Program-made: the position numbers and the translations under genes
In this document: piece after piece, positions 34,364 to 43,756 of the stretch
How positions within the stretch are numbered: the first letter of the stretch is position 1
Layout of the letters: each line of letters begins with the position of its first letter
Assembly (NCBI RefSeq): GCF_035918155.1
Contig: NZ_CP109328.1
Coordinates: 372,001-436,000 of the forward strand
Reading direction: 5' to 3'
DNA from: Streptomyces sp. NBC_01591
GTDB lineage: Bacteria; Actinomycetota; Actinomycetes; Streptomycetales; Streptomycetaceae
DNA: 64,000 bases
Notes under the pieces: generated by a model
Database searches by the model: none
What the model was told of the DNA's origin: nothing
What the model saw: the letters and a program-made list of their open reading frames with translations, nothing else

Positions 34364-35392
34364 ATGCGGTCGCGAATGCGGTTCGGGGACGAGTTACGGG
34401 CAGAGTTGGGCACTCCCAGGCGCTCTCGGCGTCTGGACAGCAGCCCGCGCTCACATGTGTGGCGCGTGGAGCTGGCCGGGGGACCGGCGGTGGTGAAGCA
34501 GTTCGTCGACGGTCCCGACGCCGAGGAGCGGTACGCCCGCGAGGTCGCCGCATTGCGGCTCGCCGCCCGGGCCGACGAGCCCGTGGTGCCGGCGCTGCTG
34601 GGCACCGATCCCGGTGAGCGGATGCTGGTCCTGGAGTATCTGGACCACCGACGCCCGCCCGGCGACTGGATCGTCGACTACGCGGCGGCGCTGGCCCGGC
34701 TGCACGCCGCTGCCCGGCCGGAGGACGCCGGAGTGCTTCCCCGCTGGCTGGGTCCGGGCGAGGCCGATGTCGAATCCTTCCTCGGGCTGGCCCAGGCTCT
34801 TGACGCCCCCGTCGCGCCCGGCGTGTCCGGCGAGCTCGAAGACCTCGTGCACCGGCTCGGCCAGGAATCGGGGCACGCCCTTCTCCACGGGGATCCGTGT
34901 CCCGGGAATGACCTGCACACCGCCGACGGGATCAGGTTCATCGACTTCGAACAGGCTTCGTTGGGCAGCGGACTGATGGAGCTCGCCTATCTGCGCATCG
35001 GCTTCCCGACGTGCTGGTGTGTCACCGCGGCATCAGCTCCGCTGCTGGACCGGGCGGAGGCCGCCTACCGCACGGCATGGCACACCGCGACCGGCACCGA
35101 ACTCCACGACGACCTCGCCGACGCGTGCGCCGGCTGGCTGCTACGAGGCGACGCGCTGGTCCAGAAGGCTCATCGCGGAACCACCGACCACCTGGCCCGG
35201 ATCCCGGACCGGGACTGGAAGTGGGGCACCGCGACCGCCCGGCAACGGCTCGTCCACCGGCTCGGAGTCGTCGGCCGGACGACTGCCGACCGCGCCGACC
35301 TGAGCGGCCTGAGCAGGCTCAGCACGGACATGCGTCAACGCATGCTCGCCCGCTGGCCCAAGCTCCCACCGGTCCCGTCGCAGCGCCCGTAG
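34364..35392 (+). CDS. Aminoglycoside-phosphotransferase-family protein (APH fold)
   Basis: 342 aa from ATG 34364. Kinase-like landmarks: PAVVKQFVDG (ATP-lysine region) near residue 44, LLHGDPCPGNDLHT (catalytic loop) near 179 and IRFIDFEQASLG (metal-binding DFE) near 192. The family includes antibiotic kinases and small-molecule kinases; the substrate cannot be inferred. Possible translational link to nothing: the gene is isolated. Confidence 0.85.
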   Translation: MRSRMRFGDELRAELGTPRRSRRLDSSPRSHVWRVELAGGPAVVKQFVDGPDAEERYAREVAALRLAARADEPVVPALLGTDPGERMLVLEYLDHRRPPGDWIVDYAAALARLHAAARPEDAGVLPRWLGPGEADVESFLGLAQALDAPVAPGVSGELEDLVHRLGQESGHALLHGDPCPGNDLHTADGIRFIDFEQASLGSGLMELAYLRIGFPTCWCVTAASAPLLDRAEAAYRTAWHTATGTELHDDLADACAGWLLRGDALVQKAHRGTTDHLARIPDRDWKWGTATARQRLVHRLGVVGRTTADRADLSGLSRLSTDMRQRMLARWPKLPPVPSQRP

Positions 35393-35434
35393 CCATGGCG
35401 GGTCCGGACGGTCGGGGCCACCTGGGCGCCACCG

Positions 35435-35449
35435 GCATACTGAGTATGC
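35435..35449. promoter_or_regulatory. Palindromic operator overlapping a probable leaderless promoter
   Basis: GCATAC-TGA-GTATGC is a 15-bp palindrome. Its right half overlaps a -10-like TATGCT (35445-35450), 6 nt before ATG 35457. A repressor here would block transcription directly; its gene is not adjacent. Confidence 0.45.
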
Positions 35450-35456
35450 TCATGGA

Positions 35457-36089
35457 ATGAAGATCATGATGCTCGGCCTTGCGACAGGGGCCGGGTTCGG
35501 TGCGGCCACCTCGCTCGCCAACGCGCTCTCCTCGCCGTACACAACTCTCGGCGCCCCACTGGCGGGTACGGTCTGGGCCGGCGCCGCCAAGGTGCTCAGT
35601 CTGCTCGTGGGTCTCGGCTGGGCGTGGGCAGCGCTCGCCGTGGTGATGGGGTGGCTGGCCAGGACGTGGACGCGAGGTGCTCCGGCGGCGGCGCTCGCGC
35701 TGGTCGCGGCCACAGCGGCGTACTACCTGATGGACGCGCTGGTCCGGGACGAACCGATCGGCTGGTACTGGCCGGAGATGCTCATGTGGTGGGCGGCGAG
35801 CGTGCTGTTCGGATCCGTTCTGGGTGTCGTGGGTGCGGCCATCGAGCGTCCCGGCGTGACCGGCTTGCTCGCCGGGCTGACGGTGCCCGTGGGTGGCGCA
35901 GTGCAGATGATCGTGCTGCCGCCCCGGCCGGGCGTCGCTTTCGCGCGGGAAACCGTGCTGGCCGAGGTTGTCATCTGGGCGGTCCTGGCAATCGGTGCGG
36001 GTCGGGCCGTTCACCGCTTCCGGGCCGCGAGGCGTGCGAGGACCGCCGCCCCTGCTCTTTCCTCTTCGGCTGTGCGCACCGGGGGGTAG
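35457..36089 (+). CDS. Integral membrane protein, unknown function
   Basis: 210 aa from ATG 35457. About five to six membrane segments (KVLSLLVGLGWAWAALAVVMGWL, AAALALVAATAAYYLMDAL, LMWWAASVLFGSVLGVVGAA, TGLLAGLTVPVGGAVQMIVLP, VIWAVLAIGAGRAVH) and a basic C-terminal tail. No recognisable family. A palindromic operator sits at the promoter, so the gene is probably inducible. Confidence 0.7.
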   Translation: MKIMMLGLATGAGFGAATSLANALSSPYTTLGAPLAGTVWAGAAKVLSLLVGLGWAWAALAVVMGWLARTWTRGAPAAALALVAATAAYYLMDALVRDEPIGWYWPEMLMWWAASVLFGSVLGVVGAAIERPGVTGLLAGLTVPVGGAVQMIVLPPRPGVAFARETVLAEVVIWAVLAIGAGRAVHRFRAARRARTAAPALSSSAVRTGG

Positions 36090-36196
36090 CCCTACCTGAG
36101 CCGGGCGGTCAGCAGGATCGCCCCGGGCGGTCGCATCCGGAAATGTTGGGCCCGGCGCACAGCGCCGGTTTCCCGAGTTTCCGTAGGAGTTGGCAC

Positions 36197-37375
36197 GTGC
36201 GTGAGCAGGCATGGCAGAGGTTCCGTTCTTCCGAGCGGCGGCGGGGCGGTCGGCGCGGAGCCGTGGCGGCCGCGGCCGCGGTGGTCGTGGGCGTCATGAC
36301 GATGGGCGTCCTGGCGCCGCCCGCGGCGTCCGCCGCCGGGCCGGAAAACGTCCAACGGGGTCTGAACGCGCTGGTGCGATCCGACGGCCTGCCCGCCGCG
36401 CTGGCCGGCGTCAAGGACCGTGCGGGCCACAGCCGTACCTACACCGCGGGGGTGGGCGATCTGGCCACCGGCTCGAAGGTGCCCAGGGACGGGCAGGTGC
36501 GGATCGGCAGCAACACCAAGACGTTCACCGCGGTGGTCGTGCTGCAACTGGTCGGTGAGGGGAAGATCGACCTCGATGCCACGGTCGACACCTACCTGCG
36601 GGGCCTCGTACGCGGGGAGGGGATCGACGGACGCCGCATCACCGTCCGCCAGCTCCTCCAGCACACGAGCGGACTTCCCAACTACACCGACTACCTCGGC
36701 GACGACGTCCGGTACTACGACCCCCACGAGCTTCTCGGCATCGCGCTCCAGCACAAGGCCGACTTCGACCCCGGGAAGGACTGGAAGTACAGCAACACGA
36801 ACTACGTGCTGGCCGGACTGATCGTCGAGAAGGTCACCGGCCGCCCCCTCGCCAAGGAGATGGACCGGCGCGTCATCAAGCGCATCGGGCTGCGCCACAC
36901 CTACTTCCCCGCGCCCGGTGACGCGACCATCCGGGAACGCCATCCCAAGGGCTACTACCAGGATTCGGCAGGCGCGCCTCTGCAGGACATCACGGAGATG
37001 GACCCCTCCTGGGCGTGGGCGGCCGGTCAGCTGATCTCCACCGACTCCGATCTCAACCGGTTCTTCGGCGCGCTCCTGTCCGGCCGCCTCCTCCCGGCGG
37101 CCCAGCTCGCCGAGATGCGTAACGCCACCGTCCCCGCCGAAGAAACCTTCGGCCCCGGCGCCCGCTACGGGCTGGGGCTCGTGAGCAAGCCACTGCCCTT
37201 GTCCTGCGGCGGCGGCCTCTACTGGGGCCACGGCGGCAGTTTCCCGGGATACGAGACCCGGGGCGGCGCCACCGACGACGGCCGCGCCGCCAACGTCGCG
37301 GTGACCATGCAGCTGACCGACGAGGCAGCCAGGGAGCGTGTCGACAGGGTCGTGGAAACGGCCCTGTGCCGCTGA
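36197..37375 (+). CDS. Secreted serine hydrolase (class C beta-lactamase/DD-peptidase fold)
   Basis: 392 aa from GTG 36197, behind TAGGAG. A basic N-terminus and hydrophobic stretch ending APPAASAAG form a long signal peptide. Active-site motifs are SNTK (S105, K108), YSN (near 197) and HGG (near 344), the S-x-x-K / Y-x-N / H-x-G set of the Streptomyces R61 DD-peptidase and esterase group. Could be a D-alanyl-D-alanine carboxypeptidase or a D-aminopeptidase/esterase. Confidence 0.88.
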   Translation: MREQAWQRFRSSERRRGGRRGAVAAAAAVVVGVMTMGVLAPPAASAAGPENVQRGLNALVRSDGLPAALAGVKDRAGHSRTYTAGVGDLATGSKVPRDGQVRIGSNTKTFTAVVVLQLVGEGKIDLDATVDTYLRGLVRGEGIDGRRITVRQLLQHTSGLPNYTDYLGDDVRYYDPHELLGIALQHKADFDPGKDWKYSNTNYVLAGLIVEKVTGRPLAKEMDRRVIKRIGLRHTYFPAPGDATIRERHPKGYYQDSAGAPLQDITEMDPSWAWAAGQLISTDSDLNRFFGALLSGRLLPAAQLAEMRNATVPAEETFGPGARYGLGLVSKPLPLSCGGGLYWGHGGSFPGYETRGGATDDGRAANVAVTMQLTDEAARERVDRVVETALCR

Positions 37376-37472
37376 ACCGCGCCTCCTGGGCGCTCCAACC
37401 GCAGGACGTGATGGCCTCCCCGGCATAGGAGCCGCGTAGCCCCTCGCAAGGAATCCGTCGTCCCCTGAAGGG

Positions 37473-37502
37473 CCGGGGAGTTCTCCGTCGTGAACTCCCC
37501 GG
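37473..37502. terminator. Hairpin between the serine hydrolase and accE
   Basis: Perfect 11-bp arms CCGGGGAGTTC / GAACTCCCCGG around an 8-nt loop. It covers the alternative GTG 37490 of the next gene, so that start is unlikely and the hairpin acts as a terminator or leader structure before ATG 37520. Confidence 0.6.
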
Positions 37503-37519
37503 AGGCGAAGGAGGGTGAG

Positions 37520-37717
37520 ATGGGCAGTTCGGACAGCTCCGAGATCGCGCTGAGTGTCGAACGGGGGCAGGCCACCGACGAGGAACTGGCCGCGCTCACC
37601 GTCGTGTTGCTCGCGTTGCAGGCCGAACGGGCGGAACCGCCCGAGGAACTGGCCGTCGCCGGGTCGCGGTGGTGGCGGTACGCGGATCGCTACAACGCTC
37701 CGCTCAGCTGGCAGTGA
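37520..37717 (+). CDS. Acyl-CoA carboxylase epsilon subunit
   Basis: 65 aa from ATG 37520, behind GAAGGAGGGTGAG. The pattern VERGQATDEELAALTVVLLAL near the N-terminus and the closing RWWRYADRYNAPLSWQ are typical of actinobacterial AccE/PccE subunits, small proteins that stabilise and stimulate the carboxyltransferase complex. It lies immediately before its beta subunit; in many Streptomyces loci the order is reversed. Confidence 0.82.
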   Translation: MGSSDSSEIALSVERGQATDEELAALTVVLLALQAERAEPPEELAVAGSRWWRYADRYNAPLSWQ

Positions 37718-37728
37718 AGGGACCCGCC

Positions 37729-39345
37729 ATGACGACGACGATCGACCCCTCCGCCTCCGTGAGCACCACGGAGCCCGCCGCCCCGCCTGCCCCGGCCGAT
37801 GTCCGGGGGCGCGTAATGGAACTGCACGCCCTGCGTGAACTGGCCCGCAGCGGGCCGAGCGAGAAGGCGACCGAGGCGCAGCACGCCAAGGGCAAGCTGA
37901 CCGCGCGCGAGCGCCTGACGCTCCTCTTCGACGAGGGCACCTTCTGCGAGGTCGAGCAGCTGCGCCGGCACCGGGCGACGGGGTTCGGTCTGGAGGAGAA
38001 GAAGCCGTACACGGACGGTGTGGTCACCGGCTGGGGCACGGTCGACGGCCGGACCGTCTTCGCCTTCGCGCATGATTTCCGGATCTTCGGGGGTGCGCTG
38101 GGCGAGGCCCATGCCACGAAGATCCACAAGATCATGGACATGGCCATCTCGGCGGGTGCGCCGCTGGTGTCGCTGAACGACGGCGCGGGCGCCCGTATCC
38201 AGGAGGGCGTGAGCGCGCTCGCGGGGTACGGCGGGATCTTCCAGCGCAACACCCGGGCCTCGGGTGTGATCCCGCAGATCAGTGTGATGCTCGGCCCGTG
38301 CGCGGGCGGGGCGGCCTACAGCCCGGCGCTGACCGACTTCGTGTTCATGGTGCGTGAGACCTCGCAGATGTTCATCACCGGTCCGGACGTCGTGAAGGCG
38401 GTCACGGGTGAGGAGATCACCCAGAACGGGCTGGGCGGCGCGGACGTGCACGCGGAGACCTCGGGCGTCGCGCACTTCGCGTACGACGACGAGGAGACCT
38501 GCATCGCCGAGGTCCGCTACCTGATCGGGATGCTGCCCTCCAACAACCGGCAGAACCCGCCCGTCCAGCCCACGCGTGACCCCGCCGACCGCCGCAATGA
38601 CGGCCTTCTCGACCTCGTTCCCCTCGACGGCAACCGGCCGTACGACATGCACAAGGTCATCGAGGAACTCGTCGACGACGGCGACTACCTGGAGATCCAC
38701 GAGCGCTGGGCCCGCAACATCGTCTGCGCGATGGCGCGGCTCGACGGTCAGGTCGTCGGCATCGTGGCCAACCAGCCGCAGTCCCTGGCCGGGGTGCTGG
38801 ACATCGGCGCGTCCGAGAAGGCCGCCCGCTTCGTGCAGATGTGCGACGCCTTCAACATCCCCGTCATCACGCTCCTGGACGTCCCCGGCTTCCTGCCGGG
38901 CGTCGACCAGGAGCACGGCGGGATCATCCGCCACGGCGCCAAACTGCTGTACGCGTACTGCAACGCGACCGTGCCCCGGATCTCCGTCGTTCTGCGCAAG
39001 GCGTACGGCGGCGCCTACATCGTCATGGACTCCCAGTCGATCGGCGCCGACCTGACGTTCGCCTGGCCCACCAACGAGATCGCCGTCATGGGCGCCGAAG
39101 GTGCGGCGAATGTGATCTTCCGGCGGCAGATCGCCCGGGCCGAGGACCCGGAGGCGATGCGGACCCGCATGGTCGCGGAGTACAAGGCCGAACTCATGCA
39201 CCCGTACTACGCCGCCGAGCGAGGACTCGTGGACAACGTCATCGACCCGGCCGAAACCCGGGAGGTTCTCGTCAAATCCCTGGCGATGCTCCGCAACAAG
39301 CATGCCGAGCTACCGTCCCGCAAACACGGAAACCCCCCGCAGTAA
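37729..39345 (+). CDS. Acyl-CoA carboxylase beta subunit (carboxyltransferase, AccB/PccB)
   Basis: 538 aa from ATG 37729. Carboxyltransferase blocks: GKLTARERLTLLFDEGTFCEV, PLVSLNDGAGARIQEGV (acyl-CoA site), QISVMLGPCAGGAAYSPALTDF, ITLLDVPGFLPGVDQEHGGIIRHGAKLLYAY and AYGGAYIVMDSQSIGADLTFAWP. With the epsilon subunit and a biotinylated alpha subunit encoded elsewhere it makes malonyl-CoA or methylmalonyl-CoA. Its place next to the biosynthetic cluster suggests extender supply for the KS/CLF system, although it could also be a general duplicate. Residue choice at the acetyl/propionyl position was not checked. Confidence 0.92.
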   Translation: MTTTIDPSASVSTTEPAAPPAPADVRGRVMELHALRELARSGPSEKATEAQHAKGKLTARERLTLLFDEGTFCEVEQLRRHRATGFGLEEKKPYTDGVVTGWGTVDGRTVFAFAHDFRIFGGALGEAHATKIHKIMDMAISAGAPLVSLNDGAGARIQEGVSALAGYGGIFQRNTRASGVIPQISVMLGPCAGGAAYSPALTDFVFMVRETSQMFITGPDVVKAVTGEEITQNGLGGADVHAETSGVAHFAYDDEETCIAEVRYLIGMLPSNNRQNPPVQPTRDPADRRNDGLLDLVPLDGNRPYDMHKVIEELVDDGDYLEIHERWARNIVCAMARLDGQVVGIVANQPQSLAGVLDIGASEKAARFVQMCDAFNIPVITLLDVPGFLPGVDQEHGGIIRHGAKLLYAYCNATVPRISVVLRKAYGGAYIVMDSQSIGADLTFAWPTNEIAVMGAEGAANVIFRRQIARAEDPEAMRTRMVAEYKAELMHPYYAAERGLVDNVIDPAETREVLVKSLAMLRNKHAELPSRKHGNPPQ

Positions 39346-39363
39346 AAGGAAGCGCAGGGGTAC

Positions 39364-39453
39364 GGGGCACGGGAGCCTGCCGTGCCCCGTTCGGCCGTGG
39401 TCCCGTCCGGGGCACGGGAGCCTGCCGTGCCCCGTTCGGCCGTGGTCCCGTCC
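39364..39453. repeat. Exact 45-bp tandem duplication of a terminator hairpin
   Basis: Copies 39364-39408 and 39409-39453 are identical. Each contains a hairpin with a 9-bp stem, GGGGCACGG / CCGTGCCCC, and a 7-nt loop GAGCCTG. They begin about 18 nt after the accB stop, so transcription from the carboxylase genes meets two terminators in tandem before the SARP gene. Confidence 0.88.
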
Positions 39454-39638
39454 GTGGCGGAGCCGGTCGGACGCGTGCGGATGTGACTGCATATGACAGG
39501 CAACCGCTCCGGAGAGGCGCGTCCGCGCCCGGAGCCGGAAACCGGCCACCGAGAGTTCGCCGCCGATCACCCGTGTCGAACTCCTGGACGGGTACTGTGA
39601 TCCCGGAATTCCTCGGGGTGGGGGAAACGGGAGGCCCG

Positions 39639-42629
39639 GTGGGGGAACGGTTCTTGTTCAAAATCCTTGGCCCACTCATGGTGACGTCGGGCGAGCGAAA
39701 GGTGGTCATCGGCGGGGCACGTCAACGGACCACGCTTGCTCTGCTGTTGCTCAATCCCGGTCGAACCGTGCCGGTGGACACGCTGGTGCACGAAGTGTGG
39801 AACGGGAACCCTCCCGCCACCGCCCGTACCCAGATCGCCATCGTCATCGCCGCGCTCCGCAAGACGTTCAAGGCGCAGGGCGCGACCGACGACACCATCG
39901 TGACCACGCATCCGGGATACCTCCTCGATGCCGAGAGCCACTACATCGACTCGGTGGAGTTCGCCGAGCTCATCGCCCAGGCGGAGGCCGACACGCGGGA
40001 GCAACGTCTCGACGATGCGGCGCGCCGGTACCGGCGCGCCCTCGACCTGTGGCGCGGGCCCGCGCTCGCCGGGGTGTCCGGGCTGCTCGTCGAGGAGGAG
40101 GCCAACCGTCTCGGCGAGTACCGGCTCAACGCCTACGACGACGCCACCGCCGTCCAGCTGACGCTGGGGCGCCACTACGAGCTGCTGCCCGAACTGAGTG
40201 GTGTCGTACAGGAGAACCCGCTGCGCGAGCGGACCCGGTACCACCAGATGCTCGCCCAGTACCGGGCGGGCCGGCGCGCGGAGGCCATGGAGTCCTACCG
40301 GGAGGCGCGCGAGCAGTTCATCGAGGAGCTGGGTCTCGAACCGGGACCGGACCTTCAGGAGCTGCACGACCTGATCCTGCGCGACGACCCTTCGCTGGCC
40401 CCGGCCGACGGACCGGTATCCGTCGTGACCGGGTCCGCGCAGCCCGAGGTCGTCGTGGTCCCCTCCGAACTTCCCCCGGACGTACCGGGGTTCACCGGCC
40501 GTGAGACCGAACTCGCGGCCCTGGACGCGCTGCTGATCGCGTCCGATGCCGCGCTCCAGACGCCCACCGTCGGCCTGATCACCGGTGTCGCCGGGGTCGG
40601 CAAGTCCGGCCTCGCCCTGCGCTGGGCACACCGGGTCGCCGACGACTTCCCCGACGGGCGGCTCTTCGCCGACCTGCGCGGCTACGACGAGCAGCACGAG
40701 CCCGCATCCGTCGCCGACGTCCTCGGCCGCTTCCTGCGCTCGCTCGGCGTGCCGGGGCAGCAGATCCCCGAGGCGCTGGAGGAGCGGATCGCGCTCTACC
40801 GCAGCCTGCTCACCGACCGCCGCGCGCTGATCGTCCTGGACAATGTGCGCACCCATGCCCAGGTGGCCCCGCTGCTGCCGGGCAGTGGTGCCAGCTGTGT
40901 GGTCGTCACCAGCCGCGACCAGCTGGAACAGCTGGTGACCTGGCCGCAGGAGGCCCGCGTCCACCTGGGCGTCCTGCCGCCCGACGCGGCCATCGAACTC
41001 GTCGCCAAGATCACCGGCGAGGAGCGGGTCGCCGCCGCCCGCGCGGACGCCGCCCGGCTGGTCGAGCTCTGCGACCGGTTGCCGCTCGCCCTGCGCATCG
41101 GGGCCGCCCGCCTCGCGTCCAAACCGCACTGGTCGGTGCGGCACATGGTGGTGCGGCTCAGCGACGAGCGACGCAGGCTCGACGAGTTGAGCCAGGGCGA
41201 TTCCCGTGTACGGGCCGGATTCGAGCTCAGCTACCGCTACCTCTCCGCCGACGCGGCTCGCCTCTACCGGCGGCTCGGCCTCGCCGACGTACCGGACTTC
41301 ACGTCCTGGGTGGCCGCGGCGCTGCTCGACGTGGACGTGATCGACGCGGAGCTGCTCCTGGAGGACCTGGTGGACACCCAGTTCCTGGAGGTCGTGGGCG
41401 TCGACGCGACCGGCCGGCTGCGGTACCGCTTCCAGAACCTGCTGCGTCTGTACGCGGGCGAGCGCGCCCGGGACGAGGAGTCGGACGAGGCCTGGCAGGA
41501 CGCCTGCCGTCGCGTCTTCCGCACCGCCCTGACCATCGCGCGCGAGGCCCACCGACGGGAGAGCGGCGGGGAGTTCGGCATCGTGCACAGCGGCACCGAG
41601 CCGGGCGCCATCGACACGGAGCTGCTGGAGGAGCTGCTCGCGGACCCCCTGGCCTGGTTCGAGGCGGAGCGGCTCTGCCTGGTGGGCATGGTCGAGCAGG
41701 CGGCCCGGATGGGCATGGCCGACCTCGCCTGGGACCTCACGGGCTCCGCCTCGGTGCTCTTCGAGACGCGCAGCTACGTGGAGAACTGGCGGAGCTGCGC
41801 CGAACACGCGCTGGACGCGGCCCGGACCGCCGAAGACCGCCTGGGTCAGGCGGTCATGCTGCACCACATCGGGGCCGCCGCGCTGATGCGGCAGAGCATG
41901 GACGAGGCGAAGGCGTGCTCCGAGGAGGCGCTGGAGCTGTACCGCGACATGGACGAGGGGCTGGGCCGGGCCCTGGTCCTGCGGAACCTCGCGGTCGTCC
42001 ACCGCCTCCAGGGCGACCCCGACGCGGCCGCGGACCGGCTGCGCGAGGCCCTGCCCATCTTCCGCGAGGCCGGGGACCTGTCGTCGGAGTCGTCCGTCCT
42101 GCAGAACATGGCCCAACTGGAGCTGGACCGGGGCAACTACGAGGCCAGCCTCGGCCACGCCGGGGACGCGGTACGGGTCGCGGAGTCCATGGACCCCGGC
42201 GCCTCGCGCAGCCTCGCCCAGTGCCTGTACCGGCTGGGCAGCGCGCAGCTCCTGTCCGGGCGGGCGGAGGAGGCCGAGGCGTCGTACCTGCGCGTGGAGG
42301 AGCTGTCCCGGGCGAAGGCCGACACCCACGGTCTCGCGCACGCCCTGTACGGTCTCGGCCAGGCCCGCGTGGCGCTCGGCGCGCTCGAATCGGCCGAGGC
42401 CGCGTACGTCCAGGGGCGCAAGGTCGCCCGCAGGCTCGGCAGTCCCGTGGTCGAGGGATCGATCCGGCTGAAGCTCGGTGTACTTCTTCGGGAGCTGGGC
42501 CGGGACGGGGAGGCCCGGACCGAACTCCTGGGTGCGGAGGAGCTGTTCACCCGCAGGGGGGCCACGCACTGGCAGGAGGAGGTCGCGCGGGAGCTCAGTG
42601 ACTTCCCGGAGGTGGGTTCCGGCGATTAA
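39639..42629 (+). CDS. SARP-family regulator with NB-ARC and TPR domains (AfsR-like)
   Basis: 996 aa from GTG 39639, behind GGGAGG; GTG 39573 would add 22 residues. Domains: OmpR-like winged helix (FKILGPLMV to DTIVTTHPGYLL, residues about 5-95), bacterial transcriptional activation domain (BTAD, about 103-250), NB-ARC ATPase (P-loop GVAGVGKSGLA near 316, ALIVLDNV near 400, GSGASCVVVTSRD, LPLALRI) and C-terminal TPRs (about 700-990). Large SARPs such as AfsR are typical pathway activators of Streptomyces antibiotic clusters. Its position just before sbnB, trpE and the rest makes it the likely cluster activator. Confidence 0.92.
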   Translation: MGERFLFKILGPLMVTSGERKVVIGGARQRTTLALLLLNPGRTVPVDTLVHEVWNGNPPATARTQIAIVIAALRKTFKAQGATDDTIVTTHPGYLLDAESHYIDSVEFAELIAQAEADTREQRLDDAARRYRRALDLWRGPALAGVSGLLVEEEANRLGEYRLNAYDDATAVQLTLGRHYELLPELSGVVQENPLRERTRYHQMLAQYRAGRRAEAMESYREAREQFIEELGLEPGPDLQELHDLILRDDPSLAPADGPVSVVTGSAQPEVVVVPSELPPDVPGFTGRETELAALDALLIASDAALQTPTVGLITGVAGVGKSGLALRWAHRVADDFPDGRLFADLRGYDEQHEPASVADVLGRFLRSLGVPGQQIPEALEERIALYRSLLTDRRALIVLDNVRTHAQVAPLLPGSGASCVVVTSRDQLEQLVTWPQEARVHLGVLPPDAAIELVAKITGEERVAAARADAARLVELCDRLPLALRIGAARLASKPHWSVRHMVVRLSDERRRLDELSQGDSRVRAGFELSYRYLSADAARLYRRLGLADVPDFTSWVAAALLDVDVIDAELLLEDLVDTQFLEVVGVDATGRLRYRFQNLLRLYAGERARDEESDEAWQDACRRVFRTALTIAREAHRRESGGEFGIVHSGTEPGAIDTELLEELLADPLAWFEAERLCLVGMVEQAARMGMADLAWDLTGSASVLFETRSYVENWRSCAEHALDAARTAEDRLGQAVMLHHIGAAALMRQSMDEAKACSEEALELYRDMDEGLGRALVLRNLAVVHRLQGDPDAAADRLREALPIFREAGDLSSESSVLQNMAQLELDRGNYEASLGHAGDAVRVAESMDPGASRSLAQCLYRLGSAQLLSGRAEEAEASYLRVEELSRAKADTHGLAHALYGLGQARVALGALESAEAAYVQGRKVARRLGSPVVEGSIRLKLGVLLRELGRDGEARTELLGAEELFTRRGATHWQEEVARELSDFPEVGSGD

Positions 42630-42707
42630 TCCGGCAATATCACGCCGATAAGGCGGATGCCTAGCGTCATCACAGAGATTCAGTTTCCGAGAACTGTGGA
42701 GTCTGTG

Positions 42708-43742
42708 ATGCCGCCTACCCCCGGGGTGCCCTCCTTCGCCGTGATCCCCGGCGCGCAAGTGCACCGAGTCCTCGACGGCCGGCACGAGGAAGTGGTCCGG
42801 TTGATCGAGTCGGCCTACCGCGTGCATGGTGCCGGTGACACGGTCAACCCGCCGTCCTACTTCCTGCGTTTCCCCGACCGCCCCGCCTCACGCATCATCG
42901 CCCTGCCCGCTTCCCTCGGCGGGGGCGCCCCCGTCGACGGCATCAAATGGATCTCCAGCTTTCCCGAGAACGTGGCGGCCGGGATACCCCGGGCCTCCGC
43001 GGTGCTCATCCTCAACGATCCGGAGACCGGCTATCCGCTGGCCTGTCTGGAGAGCTCCATCATCAGCGCGGCCCGCACCGCCGCCTCGGCGGCACTGGCC
43101 GCGGCCAGGCTCACCGAAGGGCGCGAGCGGCCGCGCCGCATCGGCTTCTTCGGGACCGGTCTGATCGCCCGGTTCATCCACCAGTACCTCGTGGGCACCG
43201 GCTGGAGCTTCGAGGAGACCGGGGTGTACGACCTGTCGGCCGAGCACGCCAAGGGCTTCGCCACGCACCTGGAACGCGAGGGCGACAACGGCACGGTGAC
43301 CCTGCACACCGACCCCGAACAGCTGATCCGCTCCAGCGACGTCATCGTCTTCGCGACCGTCGCCGGAACCCCGCACGTCACCGACCCGGCGTGGTTCGGC
43401 CACAGCCCGCTGGTGCTGCACGTGTCGTTGCGCGACCTGTCGCCCGAGGTGATCCTCTCGGCCGTCAACGTCGTCGACGACATCGACCACTGCCTGAAGG
43501 CCGAGACGTCCCCGCACCTCGCCGAACGGCTCAGCGGCAACCGGGAGTTCATCGACGGAACCCTGTACGACGTGCTCACCGGCGATCTGAAGATCCCCGA
43601 CGACCGGACCGTCGTCTTCTCGCCCTTCGGGCTCGGCGTCCTGGATCTCGCGGTCGGCAGACACATCTACGACACCCTGCGCGCCGACGGCGAACTCGCC
43701 GTGGTGGACGACTTCTTCCACGAGATGCGCCGATACGGCTGA
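42708..43742 (+). CDS. sbnB: SbnB-like 2,3-diaminopropionate biosynthesis dehydrogenase
   Basis: 344 aa from ATG 42708 (GGAG 7 nt upstream). Ornithine cyclodeaminase/mu-crystallin fold with NPPSYFLRFPDRPASRIIALPASLGG near residue 40, GIKWISSFPENV near 84, and the Rossmann block IGFFGTGLIARFI near 144. The pattern matches SbnB, which oxidatively cleaves N-(1-amino-1-carboxy-2-ethyl)-L-glutamate to L-2,3-diaminopropionate and 2-oxoglutarate. Its partner SbnA is at 51475. Spacing of 14 nt to trpE indicates one transcript. Confidence 0.88.
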   Translation: MPPTPGVPSFAVIPGAQVHRVLDGRHEEVVRLIESAYRVHGAGDTVNPPSYFLRFPDRPASRIIALPASLGGGAPVDGIKWISSFPENVAAGIPRASAVLILNDPETGYPLACLESSIISAARTAASAALAAARLTEGRERPRRIGFFGTGLIARFIHQYLVGTGWSFEETGVYDLSAEHAKGFATHLEREGDNGTVTLHTDPEQLIRSSDVIVFATVAGTPHVTDPAWFGHSPLVLHVSLRDLSPEVILSAVNVVDDIDHCLKAETSPHLAERLSGNREFIDGTLYDVLTGDLKIPDDRTVVFSPFGLGVLDLAVGRHIYDTLRADGELAVVDDFFHEMRRYG

Positions 43743-43756
43743 GGAATGAGACGACA

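Noticed and set aside
39364..39453. CRISPR-like repeat
   Set aside because: Only two directly adjoining identical copies with no spacers and no cas genes; they are duplicated terminator hairpins.
39567..42827. Long minus-strand frame opposite the SARP gene
   Set aside because: Same reason: the plus strand carries clear SARP, NB-ARC and TPR domains and the minus-strand text has none.
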